64,000 nucleotides of DNA. It comes from JAENVT01 sp963720775. Lineage in GTDB: Bacteria; Actinomycetota; Acidimicrobiia; Acidimicrobiales; Ilumatobacteraceae. Where the stretch lies: the NCBI GenBank assembly GCA_963720775.1, contig CAVRGR010000007.1:620001-684000 (forward strand). The letters are read 5' to 3'. Every line of letters starts with the position of its first letter. Position 1 is the stretch's first letter. Below, piece by piece: positions 19,979 to 28,272 of the stretch. A program made the position numbers and the translations under genes. The notes under the pieces were generated by a model, which saw only the letters and a program-made list of their open reading frames with translations, did no database searches and had not been told where the DNA came from.

Positions 19979-21160
19979 ATGGTCACCCCTGACGGCCGGC
20001 GCCTGATCGCAACGCGCGGTTTGCGCGGATATGCCGATGGACTGATCGCGGCCTCCCTGGCCGGCTACCTCGGCGACACCCTCGGCTACAGCGCCACCCG
20101 CATCGGTGTGATCGTCACCGGAATGCTGCTGGGCTCGGCGGTGCTGACGATGTTCACCGGTGCCTGGGGATGGCGGTTCGAACGCCGATTGCTGCTGCGC
20201 GTCGGTGGCGTCTTGATGATCATCACCGGAGTGGTCTTCGCCACCTCCACGACGTTCACCGTGTTGTTGGCGCTGGGGGTCATCGGCACCATGAACCCGA
20301 GTGGCAGTGACGTCAACGTGGTGCAGCCGATCGAGCAGTCGCTGCTCCCGCTCACCACCGCCGAACAGCACCGCTCGCGGATCTTCGCCCGTTACACGTT
20401 CTTCGGTGGATCGCTGGCGGCGCTGGGCGCGTTGTCGGCGGGGCTGCCGGCCCGCCTTCATTGGCAACCGGATTCGGTGTTCATCGTCTACGCGTGCGTG
20501 GGTGCGCTGATGCTCGGTGTGTACGCGTCGATGTCGCCACAAGTCGAAGCGGCGGCACAGGCGACCACGCCGACCCCACTCGGCCCTTCGAAGATCGTGG
20601 TGTTTCGGCTGGCGGCGCTGTTCAGTCTCGACTCGTTCGGCGGCGGCTTCGCCGTCCAGTCACTCCTGGTGCTGTGGTTGTTGCGGCGTCATCACTTCTC
20701 CGTGGGCAAGGCAGGGGCGGTGCTGGCCGTCATGCAGATCCTGTCGGCCGCGTCGGGCTACGTGGCCGTGCGAATCGAGCGCAAGCTCGGCCCACTGCGC
20801 ACCATGGCCCTCACTCACCTGCCCGGGCAGATCCTGTTGATCGCCGCCGCCTTGATGCCCACTGCTCCGCTAGCTGTCGCCTGTCTGATCGGCCGCAGCT
20901 TGCTGTCGAGCATGGACGTGCCCGTGCGCAACGCCTACGTGATGTCGGTGGTGACGCCGGCTGAACGTGCCGCTGCCGCGAGCGTCACCAACGTGCCGCG
21001 CAGCCTGGCATCGGCGCTGCCGCCGCTCGCAGCAGGCTGGATGCTCGACCGCTCGAACTTCGGCTGGCCGCTGATCATCGCCGGCTCGTTGAAGATCATC
21101 TACGACCTGCTGCTGTTGCGAATGTCACGAGCTCAGCGGGCGGAACTCGCGCCGGCGTAG
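19979..21160 (+). CDS. Major facilitator superfamily transporter
   Basis: 393 residues with about 11-12 predicted membrane helices in two halves separated by a loop around residues 185-205. The first loop has the DTLGYSATRIGVIVTGMLLGSA pattern, and residues RFERRLLLRVGG match the MFS loop 2-3 region. A polar segment, MNPSGSDVNVVQPIEQSLLP, lies in helix 4. The substrate is not predictable; it may be a drug or metabolite exporter. It starts 31 bp after clpB and may be read through from it, although no functional link is obvious. Confidence 0.85.
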   Translation: MVTPDGRRLIATRGLRGYADGLIAASLAGYLGDTLGYSATRIGVIVTGMLLGSAVLTMFTGAWGWRFERRLLLRVGGVLMIITGVVFATSTTFTVLLALGVIGTMNPSGSDVNVVQPIEQSLLPLTTAEQHRSRIFARYTFFGGSLAALGALSAGLPARLHWQPDSVFIVYACVGALMLGVYASMSPQVEAAAQATTPTPLGPSKIVVFRLAALFSLDSFGGGFAVQSLLVLWLLRRHHFSVGKAGAVLAVMQILSAASGYVAVRIERKLGPLRTMALTHLPGQILLIAAALMPTAPLAVACLIGRSLLSSMDVPVRNAYVMSVVTPAERAAAASVTNVPRSLASALPPLAAGWMLDRSNFGWPLIIAGSLKIIYDLLLLRMSRAQRAELAPA

Positions 21161-21256
21161 GGGCCTAGCTCCCCGATCGGCTCGAGGATCTGGGTGCCAG
21201 ACGGAGCGACCGCCGTGCATCGGTGAGATTGATGTGGCGCCCAGATCTTGCAGCAT

Positions 21257-21275
21257 CCAGCGGCGTCCGCTGCCC
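21257..21275. terminator. Short hairpin between the convergent MFS and parA genes
   Basis: CAGCGG-CGT-CCGCTG forms a perfect six-base stem with a three-base loop in the 123-bp gap between two convergent genes. It has no T tract, so it is only a possible bidirectional terminator. Confidence 0.35.
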
Positions 21276-21283
21276 GAGGTCGC

Positions 21284-22192
21284 TCAGACGAAGTCGGGCA
21301 CGGTGAAGCGCCAGCTGCGTCGTTGGATCAGTTCGTAGGCAACGTGGCGATAGGCGGTCGCCGAACGCGCGCTGTTGAGGTAGGCGCCGACCGGAAGACC
21401 GAGGAGGTGAGCCTCGCCGAACTTGGCATCCTCCGGGATCTTGTTACGGAACAGTGGAACCTCGTAGCGATCGGCGACCACGCGGATCTCGTCTTCGGCT
21501 CGGCGTCTGTAGGCACTGTTGCCCCACACGCGCATCTTGATGATGCCGTAGACCTCGGGTCGCCCGTTGGCGTCGGTCGTCTTGCGAATGGTGTTGAGGA
21601 TGGTTGGCAGCTCGTTCACAGGGCCGGCCTCGGGAACCATCGGCACGATGGCACCGGACGAGCCGCCAAGAGCGGCAGTGACGACTGCCGAATGATGCCC
21701 TGGGGTATCGACGAGAGTGACGTCCCAGTCGGCCCGTGCTGCGTCGAGCACGTCGATCAGGCGACTCCGAACCCACGGATCGCTGAGCTGGCGCGCCGCT
21801 TGGCCCATCGATGCTTCGTCGGCGGGCAGGACATCGAGGTTCGGGTGAACGTCGCGCACCAATGCGTCTTCGAATGCGGCTCGGCCGAGCAGCACCGCGC
21901 CGACGTCGGCAACCTCGTGGTTCTGGTCGAGGCGGCGCCTGGCCGACTCACCGAGGAAAGCCGACTGACCGGTCTGCTGGTCGAGATCGACCACCAGGAC
22001 TCGTGCTCCGCACGTCGACAGGGCATAGGCGAGGTTGAACGTCAACGACGTCTTGCCGGCACCACCTTTGGTGTGAGCAACCGTCACGACCTCACCGAGC
22101 GGAGCGGGTGGCGGGGGTGCAGGCAACGGTTGTCCGGCGCTCGACCAGACCGACCACGTCGGTGGTGACGGTGGCGTCGGCAACTCGGTCAT
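21284..22192 (-). CDS. ParA/MinD-type ATPase (orphan)
   Basis: 302 residues. A Pro-rich N-terminus of about 30 residues precedes the deviant Walker A KGGAGKTS at residues 42-49; ARVLVVDLDQQTGQSAFLG and VTLVDTPGHHSAVV are the switch regions. ParA-type ATPases position chromosomes, plasmids or protein cargos by dimerising on DNA or membrane. No ParB partner lies beside it and it is not near an origin, so it may serve a cargo other than the chromosome. It follows the HisD-family gene on the same strand after 75 bp. Confidence 0.88.
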   Translation of the reverse strand: MTELPTPPSPPTWSVWSSAGQPLPAPPPPAPLGEVVTVAHTKGGAGKTSLTFNLAYALSTCGARVLVVDLDQQTGQSAFLGESARRRLDQNHEVADVGAVLLGRAAFEDALVRDVHPNLDVLPADEASMGQAARQLSDPWVRSRLIDVLDAARADWDVTLVDTPGHHSAVVTAALGGSSGAIVPMVPEAGPVNELPTILNTIRKTTDANGRPEVYGIIKMRVWGNSAYRRRAEDEIRVVADRYEVPLFRNKIPEDAKFGEAHLLGLPVGAYLNSARSATAYRHVAYELIQRRSWRFTVPDFV

Positions 22193-22267
22193 CGATCGAC
22201 CCGATCCACGGTTTGCGACGGACGCATGAGCAGAACCGTAGGCGACTTGCCCGGGCGACGGTCGGAA

Positions 22268-23590
22268 TCAGGTACGCCTGATGAGTGCAGCATTGGCGTG
22301 TGCCGTAAAACCTTCGTGCTCGCTCATTGCCACGATGGTCGGTGTCATGCGCGCCCGTGCTCGCTCGTCGGCGTGGGCGACTGCCGTGCGCTTGAGGAAC
22401 GCGTCGGCGGTGATGCCACTGGAGACGTGTGCAAAACCGCCCGTCGGCAGGCTCGCCGGACATCCGATGACGAAGTTGGCGGCAGCGAACAGGGTGTTCT
22501 GACCGACGAGGATCTCGCCGGCATTGACCAGGCGATCGACCAGTTCTGCCTCGAGCGCAGGGTCGACGGCCACCTGCAGGTGCTCCGGCGCCCAACGATT
22601 GGCAACCTCGGCGGCCACGCCCAGATCGGCGACGATGACACACCCGCCGTTGATGCCCAACGCGGCACGGGCAGCGTCGGCACGTGCCGAGGGCAGCATG
22701 GCGAGTTGACGTTGGAGCTCGACATCGACATCGGCAAGCAGCAACGACGATGTGGTGACCAGCACGACGGCAGAATCCGTGCCGTGCTCAGCCTCGTTGA
22801 GGAGATCGGCCGCCAGATAACGAGCGTCCGCCGTGCCATCGGCGATCACCAGGCTCTCGGTCGGGCCGAGGATCATCATGGTTGCCACCCCGTAGCGCTG
22901 CATCTCGACCTGGGCGCAGGCCACCGGTGGGCTCCCGGGGCCGACGATCTTGCGTACCTGTGGAATCGATTCGGTACCGAAGCCAAGCGCTGCCACACCC
23001 GCAGGACCATTGACACGGAACACGTTGTCGATGCCGAGCTTGCGGCAGACCACCAGAACGGCCGGGTCGATGCGGGCGCCACCGCCCGGCATCGGGGGAA
23101 CGACGAGGGCGAGTTGGGGCACTCGGGCCACGGTGGCCGGCACCCCCAACTGGTAGGCGACGCTCGGATAGCTGGCCTTGCCACTGGGGACGAACAGACC
23201 AGCGGAGCTGATGGGTGTGATCTTCTCGCCCACCGTGAGCCCGGGCTCGCTCTCGAAGGTCCAATCCACCGTGCGTCGCATCAGCTGGGTGTTGAAGGCG
23301 CGCAGATGGGTGATGGCGTCGTCGATGGCCGCGTCGACGTCGGCGGATGCCTCTGCACCGGCGATCTCGTCGGCGGTCGCCTTCAACTGACCGGGTTCGA
23401 CCACGACGTGATCGAAGTCGCGCAGAGCACGGCACACGGCTTCGTCGCCGTTGGCGTGAACGTCGTCGATGATCCGGCCGATAGAGGCCTTCAGGTCGGA
23501 ATCGAAGATGGCCTCGAGGCCTCTCGCGCACAGCGTTCGGCGGGCATCTTCATCCATCGTCGACCAGGTCATCGAACGGAGCACCGACAT
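22268..23590 (-). CDS. Histidinol dehydrogenase (HisD) family protein with altered metal site
   Basis: 440 residues. The HisD fold is clear: ISSAGLFVPSGKASYPSVAY, GPTESLVIADGTADARYLAADLL, NRWAPEHLQV (the catalytic Glu-His pair of E. coli E326-H327 is kept) and EGFTAHANA (Zn ligand H419 kept). Yet two of the four E. coli zinc ligands differ: Q259 is Glu (NEAEH) and D360 is Asn (FAAANFVIG), and the usual NHVLPT reads PASLPT. HisD oxidises histidinol to histidine; this copy may be a paralog with another alcohol substrate, or simply divergent. No other his gene is nearby. ATG 23590 is used; 23572 is an alternative. Divergent from purA. Confidence 0.8.
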   Translation of the reverse strand: MSVLRSMTWSTMDEDARRTLCARGLEAIFDSDLKASIGRIIDDVHANGDEAVCRALRDFDHVVVEPGQLKATADEIAGAEASADVDAAIDDAITHLRAFNTQLMRRTVDWTFESEPGLTVGEKITPISSAGLFVPSGKASYPSVAYQLGVPATVARVPQLALVVPPMPGGGARIDPAVLVVCRKLGIDNVFRVNGPAGVAALGFGTESIPQVRKIVGPGSPPVACAQVEMQRYGVATMMILGPTESLVIADGTADARYLAADLLNEAEHGTDSAVVLVTTSSLLLADVDVELQRQLAMLPSARADAARAALGINGGCVIVADLGVAAEVANRWAPEHLQVAVDPALEAELVDRLVNAGEILVGQNTLFAAANFVIGCPASLPTGGFAHVSSGITADAFLKRTAVAHADERARARMTPTIVAMSEHEGFTAHANAALIRRT

Positions 23591-23656
23591 GAGCGACGAG
23601 GGTATCGGGTAGGATCTACGCACGTTCCGCCTGAAGCCGCTAGGAGCGTCTCGCCC

Positions 23657-24880
23657 ATGCCCGTCACCGTCGTCGTTGGAGCCCAATGGGGCGATGAGGG
23701 CAAAGCCAAGGTCATCGATCTGCTGGCCAGCGAGCACACCCACGTCGTGCGCTACCAAGGCGGGCACAACGCCGGTCACACGGTGGTCGTCGGCACCGAG
23801 CGGTATGCGCTGCAGCTGGTTCCGTCGGGTGTGCTGTACCCGCACATCATCCCGGTGATCGGCAACGGCGTGGTCATCGACATGCCGACGTTGTTCAAGG
23901 AGATCGACACACTGGAAGGGCGCGGCGTGAGTTGCGCCAAGCTGGTCGTCAGCAGCCAAGCTCACCTGATCTTCCCCTGGCATCAAGCGCTCGATGCGCT
24001 GTACGAAGCAGGTCGTGGCGATGCCCGGATCGGCACGACGCTGAAAGGTATCGGCCCCGCGTACGCCGACAAGGCTCGTCGAGAAGGTGTTCGTGCGGGC
24101 GAGGTGCTCGACCTCGTCGGCTTCGCCGCGGCTGTCGAAGAGCGCGCGGTCAGTCACAACCACGAGATCGTGGCACTCGGCGGCGAACCGCTCGACGTCG
24201 ACGAGGTCGTAGCTCGGTTCGTCGAGTTCGGACGTCGATTGGCGCCATACGTCACCGACACCGTGAAGTTGTTGCACGACGCCCTTGACCGCGACGACCA
24301 ACTCCTGCTGGAGGGTGCGCAGGCGACGTTCCTCGATCTCGACCACGGCACGTACCCCTTCGTCACCTCGTCGAACCCCACCGCCGGAGGCGCCTGCGTC
24401 GGTACCGGCATCGGCCCGCGTTACCTCACACGCATCGTCGGTATCACCAAGGCATACACGACACGAGTGGGCAGTGGCCCGTTCCCGACGGAGCTGCTCG
24501 ACGACATCGGCGACAAGCTGGTCGAGATCGGCCACGAATTCGGCACGGTCACGGGTCGGCGACGGCGCACGGGCTGGCTCGACTGCGTGATGTTGCGCAA
24601 GGCAGTGCGCATCAACTCGCTCAGCGAGATCGCTCTCACGAAGCTCGACGTGCTCGACACGTTCCCGGAGATCAAGGTGTGCACCGAGTACGACCAAGAC
24701 GGGCGTCCCATCTACGCGGTGCTCGACGGTTGGCTGTGCGACATCTCGGCCGTACGCACTCGTGCTGAACTTCCCACCAACGCCGCTGCCCTCGTGGCGC
24801 TCGTCGAGGGCCAGGTCGGCGTGCCCGTACGGATCGTCGGCACAGGCCCGTCGCGAGACGCCGTGCTGGAGTGGCAGTGA
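23657..24880 (+). CDS. purA: Adenylosuccinate synthetase
   Basis: 407 residues. Converts IMP, aspartate and GTP to adenylosuccinate, the first step from IMP to AMP. Signature segments are GAQWGDEGKAK (residues 8-18), VVRYQGGHNAGHT with the catalytic histidine, IGTTLKGIGPAYADKARREG, LLEGAQATFLDLDHGTYP then FVTSSNPTAGG, and TGRRRRTGWLD. The glycine-rich loop has Ala at the position of the usual second Gly (GDEGKGK). The stop overlaps the purB start (GTGA), coupling the two consecutive enzymes of AMP synthesis. Confidence 0.96.
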   Translation: MPVTVVVGAQWGDEGKAKVIDLLASEHTHVVRYQGGHNAGHTVVVGTERYALQLVPSGVLYPHIIPVIGNGVVIDMPTLFKEIDTLEGRGVSCAKLVVSSQAHLIFPWHQALDALYEAGRGDARIGTTLKGIGPAYADKARREGVRAGEVLDLVGFAAAVEERAVSHNHEIVALGGEPLDVDEVVARFVEFGRRLAPYVTDTVKLLHDALDRDDQLLLEGAQATFLDLDHGTYPFVTSSNPTAGGACVGTGIGPRYLTRIVGITKAYTTRVGSGPFPTELLDDIGDKLVEIGHEFGTVTGRRRRTGWLDCVMLRKAVRINSLSEIALTKLDVLDTFPEIKVCTEYDQDGRPIYAVLDGWLCDISAVRTRAELPTNAAALVALVEGQVGVPVRIVGTGPSRDAVLEWQ

Positions 24881-26187
24881 TCGATCGGTATTCGCTGCCG
24901 GAGATGGCAGCAATGTTCTCCGATACCACCCGCTTCGGCCGCTACCTGGAGATCGAACTGCTGGCCACCGAGGCCCACGTCGCGCTCGGCATCGTGCCTG
25001 CCGGCGACGCGGCCGCGTGTCGGTCGCGCGCTCCTATCACTGATGACGCGTTCGTCCGAGCAGTCAGCGATCGCGAAGCCATCACCGATCACGACGTCGC
25101 CGCGTTCGTCGATGTCGTTCAAGCGGCGATCGGCCAACCGGCAGGGGCATGGATCCACTTCGGGCTCACATCGACCGACATCGTCGACACCGCCTGGTGC
25201 TGGGCACTGCGTGATGCTGCCGATCTGTTGATCGAAGCATCCTCGGCGCTACTGCGAACCGTCGTCGATCTGGCTCGTTCGCATCGAGACACGGTGATGA
25301 TCGGGCGCACGCACGGCATCCACGCCGAGCCGACCACCTTCGGCGCCAAGGTGGCGTTGTGGGCTCTGCAGATCAGTCGTGATCGCGACCGTCTTCGTGC
25401 CGCTCGCCGGGCAATCGCCGTCTGCAAGCTCAGCGGCGCCGTCGGCACCTACTCCAACATCGATCCGTCGGTCGAGGCGTTCGTCGGCCAGCGGCTCGGG
25501 CTCGTCCCCGTTCCTGCAACCCAGGTGATCGCTCGCGATCGACACGCCGAGTACCTGTGGAGCTCCGCGTCGATCGGTACGACGTTGGAGATGATCGCCG
25601 TCGAACTGCGGCACCTCCAGCGCACTGAGGTCGGCGAGGTGCAGGAGGGGTTCAAGCCCGGCCAGAAGGGTTCCAGCGCGATGCCCCACAAACGCAACCC
25701 CATCAGCGCCGAGACGATCAGCGGCCTGTCGCGGGTGTTGCGCGGCAACTTGCAAGCCGGAATGCAAGACGTCGCTTTGTGGCACGAGCGGGATATCTCG
25801 CACAGTTCCGTCGAGCGGATCATTCTCCCCGACAGTTCGTTGCTGGCGTATTACGGAATGCGGCGGATGCAGCGATTGCTCGCCGGGTTACAGGTGTTTG
25901 CCGATCGGATGCGTTCCAATCTCGATTCCAGCTTCGGTTTGGTGTTCAGCCAGCCGGTCTTGCTGGCGTTGGTTCAGGGCGGGCTCGATCGCGATGAGGC
26001 GTACAAGATCGTGCAGGACAATGCAGCCAGATCGTGGAGTGAGAAGCGATCGTTCCGCGAACTACTGGAGGCTGATTCGCGTGTTGTCGTGCCTGCCGAG
26101 CTGCTCGACGAAGCGTTCGATCTGCATCGCTCACTGCGCCATTCCGGAGCGGTCTTCAAGGCACTCGACGAGATCGAGGTGCCGTAG
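24877..26187 (+). CDS. purB: Adenylosuccinate lyase
   Basis: 436 residues. Cleaves adenylosuccinate to AMP and fumarate, and SAICAR to AICAR. It shows the fumarase/ASL superfamily features HFGLTSTDIVDTAW, RTHGIHAEPTTFG and the signature GSSAMPHKRNPISAE. GTG 24877 (VIDRYSLPEM) is chosen because it overlaps the purA stop by four bases; another GTG six bases upstream is less likely. Adjacent genes for consecutive purine steps support a purA-purB operon. Confidence 0.96.
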   Translation: MIDRYSLPEMAAMFSDTTRFGRYLEIELLATEAHVALGIVPAGDAAACRSRAPITDDAFVRAVSDREAITDHDVAAFVDVVQAAIGQPAGAWIHFGLTSTDIVDTAWCWALRDAADLLIEASSALLRTVVDLARSHRDTVMIGRTHGIHAEPTTFGAKVALWALQISRDRDRLRAARRAIAVCKLSGAVGTYSNIDPSVEAFVGQRLGLVPVPATQVIARDRHAEYLWSSASIGTTLEMIAVELRHLQRTEVGEVQEGFKPGQKGSSAMPHKRNPISAETISGLSRVLRGNLQAGMQDVALWHERDISHSSVERIILPDSSLLAYYGMRRMQRLLAGLQVFADRMRSNLDSSFGLVFSQPVLLALVQGGLDRDEAYKIVQDNAARSWSEKRSFRELLEADSRVVVPAELLDEAFDLHRSLRHSGAVFKALDEIEVP

Positions 26188-26211
26188 CGACTCTGCAGAT
26201 TCTTGGGGCGC

Positions 26212-26625
26212 CTACGCGCCGCGGGAGATGCCGGCGCGCTTGAGAACTGCCGCATCGACGCCGATCTCCCGCCACGTCGCGTAGGAAATGCCCTGGCGGG
26301 AGCTGTACGACTTGGCGACGGAGACGAATCCGTTCTCCAGAGCGCTGATGTCGACCTTTTCGCCCATCGACGTCACTTCCGCCTGGAGGTCGCGGCGTTC
26401 TTGACGCAGGCGCAGTTCGTTCATCGGATCGGCAGCGGCCAACTCGGTATCGATAGCCGCCAGTCGGGAGCTGATCGATTCCCGCGTTCGGCGCCGGCCG
26501 CGCTTGGGCTTGTTGTTGCGCAATGCTTCGAGATAGCTGCGCACCGCATTCCCTTCGTTGCGACCGGTTGCCAGTGCTGCTTTGTGTTCATCGGTCATCG
26601 GCCCTTTGGGCCCTCGCTTTGCCAT
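26212..26625 (-). CDS. Small basic protein with KRGPKGP N-terminus, unknown function
   Basis: About 137 residues. Begins AKRGPKGPMTDEHKAALATG and has a second basic patch, KPKRGRRRTRESI, followed by a long charged helix (RLAAIDTELAAADPMNELRLRQERRDL). I have seen this general pattern in conserved actinobacterial proteins of unknown function but cannot name a family. The basic patches suggest nucleic-acid or nucleoid binding. Starts at 26637 and 26634 are also open, but the MAKRGPKGP start fits best. Convergent with purB and divergent from tesB, which share a 50-bp AT-rich gap. Confidence 0.65.
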   Translation of the reverse strand: MAKRGPKGPMTDEHKAALATGRNEGNAVRSYLEALRNNKPKRGRRRTRESISSRLAAIDTELAAADPMNELRLRQERRDLQAEVTSMGEKVDISALENGFVSVAKSYSSRQGISYATWREIGVDAAVLKRAGISRGA

Positions 26626-26658
26626 ACCAATCATCATAGTTTCGTATTCGGCCGATTC

Positions 26659-26664
26659 TATAAT
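26659..26664 (+). promoter_or_regulatory. Consensus -10 element TATAAT before tesB
   Basis: A perfect TATAAT in an otherwise GC-rich region, 14 bases before the tesB ATG at 26678. Transcription would begin at about 26671, leaving only about seven leader bases and no Shine-Dalgarno, so tesB mRNA is probably near-leaderless. No good -35 is seen. Confidence 0.6.
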
Positions 26665-26677
26665 TACCCTTGCCTCG

Positions 26678-27496
26678 ATGGATCTCAGCCGACTGTTCGA
26701 TCTCGAGCCTCATGGAGCGGATACCTTCGTAGGAATTGGGCCGCAATACCCGTGGGGAGGTTTGTATGGAGGCCAGATCGTGGCTCAATCCCTACGAGCT
26801 TCGGCCAGTACCGTCGAGGCCGACCTCGAAGTTCATTCGTTGCGGGCCTATTTCATCCGCCGCGGTGATCACACGGAACCGATCAGGTTCGAAGTCGACC
26901 GGATTCGCAACGGACGCAGCTTTTCGACCCGAAGTGTGATCGCTCGCCAGGCCGTCGGGGCCATCCTCAACTTCGAGGCTTCGTTTCAGCGACCCGAACC
27001 TTCGATGGACCTGCAAGCGGTTGCCATGGATGCTGACGTGCCCGGGCCCGAATCGCTCGTTTCCGACTCGTGGTCGACGTCGTTCGAGCGCCGCTTCGTT
27101 CCGCGAGCGTGGTCGGCGCCGGGATCGCGCCTCGGCACCGCCCGCACCTTGGCCTGGATGAAGGTCAATGCTCCATTGGGGGATGATCAACTGCTGCAGC
27201 GTTGCTGGCTCGCCTATCTCTCCGACGACCTTCCGGCTGACTCGGTGCAAGTTGCCTGCGGCTTCGACGACGGCAGCAGGTTCGCTGCCAGCCTCGATCA
27301 CACGATGTGGTTCCATCGCCGGGTGCGTGCCGACGCCTGGCACCTCCACGATTTCAGTTGCCACAGCTTCGGCGGTGGACGAGGGTTGACGATCGGACAC
27401 ATCTTCGCGTCCGACGGCTCGCACGTGGCGACCGTTGCTCAGGAAGTGTTGATCCGCGGAAGTCGCCGCGCACAGACTGTCTTCGATGACTCTTGA
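26678..27496 (+). CDS. tesB: Acyl-CoA thioesterase II
   Basis: 272 residues, a double hotdog TesB. The N-terminal hotdog contains GGLYGGQIVAQSLRAS, VHSLRAYFIRRGD and RNGRSFSTRSV; the C-terminal one contains the catalytic Asp in ASLDHTMWFHR and the late Gln in VAQEVLIRGS. It hydrolyses acyl-CoA to free acid and CoA, buffering CoA pools in fatty acid or cholesterol-like catabolism. The start at 26678 (MDLSRLFDLEP) lies just behind TATAAT; the longer frame upstream is antisense to the neighbouring gene. It overlaps pyrE by 11 bases. Confidence 0.93.
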   Translation: MDLSRLFDLEPHGADTFVGIGPQYPWGGLYGGQIVAQSLRASASTVEADLEVHSLRAYFIRRGDHTEPIRFEVDRIRNGRSFSTRSVIARQAVGAILNFEASFQRPEPSMDLQAVAMDADVPGPESLVSDSWSTSFERRFVPRAWSAPGSRLGTARTLAWMKVNAPLGDDQLLQRCWLAYLSDDLPADSVQVACGFDDGSRFAASLDHTMWFHRRVRADAWHLHDFSCHSFGGGRGLTIGHIFASDGSHVATVAQEVLIRGSRRAQTVFDDS

Positions 27497-28022
27497 TTCA
27501 CTTGCCCAGCGGGTCAACTCGATTGCCCGGTTGACCGGAACGTTCACACTTCGCTCGGGCCAGACAGCCACCGAGTACTTCGACAAGTACCGCTTCGAGG
27601 CCGATCCGGTGCTGCTCGCCGACGTCGCCGCGGCGATGATACCCCTGCTCCCGCCGGACACGGAGGTTCTGGCGGGCTTGGAACTCGGCGGGGTGCCCAT
27701 CGCCACCGCGATCTCTCTGCGCTCGGGCCTGCCAGCGGCCTTCGTGCGCAAGGAGGCCAAGGCGTACGGTACGGCGCGCCTCGCCGAGGGCGCCGAGATC
27801 GTCGGCCGGCGAGTGACCGTGATCGAAGACGTGATCACCACCGGCGGCCAAGTCGTGATCTCGACGAAGGAGCTGCGGGCTCTCGGCGCGATCGTCGACC
27901 ACGTGGTCTGCGTCATCGATCGCAGCCCCGACCACGGTGCAGCCCTCACGGAGGAAGGCCTCACGATGACGGCGTTGCTGACCCGAGCCGACCTCGATGC
28001 CGCCGAGGCCCACCAGCCCTGA
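27486..28022 (+). CDS. pyrE: Orotate phosphoribosyltransferase
   Basis: 178 residues, a usual PyrE length. Transfers the phosphoribosyl group of PRPP to orotate to give OMP in pyrimidine synthesis. The PRPP-binding loop reads VTVIEDVITTGGQV at about residues 110-123, and VRKEAKAYGTARLAEG is the flexible catalytic loop with its lysines. TGTFTLRSGQTATEYFDKYR is the N-terminal orotate-site motif. It starts within the end of tesB in another frame, so the two are co-transcribed although functionally unrelated. No other pyr gene is in the window. Confidence 0.94.
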   Translation: MTLDSLAQRVNSIARLTGTFTLRSGQTATEYFDKYRFEADPVLLADVAAAMIPLLPPDTEVLAGLELGGVPIATAISLRSGLPAAFVRKEAKAYGTARLAEGAEIVGRRVTVIEDVITTGGQVVISTKELRALGAIVDHVVCVIDRSPDHGAALTEEGLTMTALLTRADLDAAEAHQP

Positions 28023-28272
28023 ACGGGTTGTCAGGCGACGGTGAGCTCCGCAGCAACGTGACGTGGATAGGGGAAATCCGGGTGGCTCTCCACTGGCCCA
28101 CGTGGGCGCCGATTCGGGCCGCCGACGCCCGTTCCGGCGCCCGCATCGAGGCGACGTGCCGCGGTCCAGCGGTTCCCGTGAGTGCAAGAACGTGCAGCCG
28201 CTTCATGTGCTCACCAGAACTGCTGGTATGACGCTGGCGACCCCGAACTGTCGATCGCACCATGGGGGGTTG
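28023..28272. other. 250-bp non-coding gap between convergent pyrE and larA-like genes
   Basis: No supported gene. A GGGTTGTCAGGCGA sequence occurs at both ends (about 28024-28038 and 28266-28279); the second copy covers the stop codon of the larA-like gene. No good terminator with a T tract was noticed. Confidence 0.5.

Noticed and set aside
22226..23656. Plus-strand open frame of several hundred residues before purA
   Set aside because: It is the complement of the HisD-family gene; codon pattern and family match belong to the minus strand.
23591..24913. Minus-strand extension of the HisD frame over purA
   Set aside because: PurA motifs on the plus strand are complete, and HisD homology starts at 23590.
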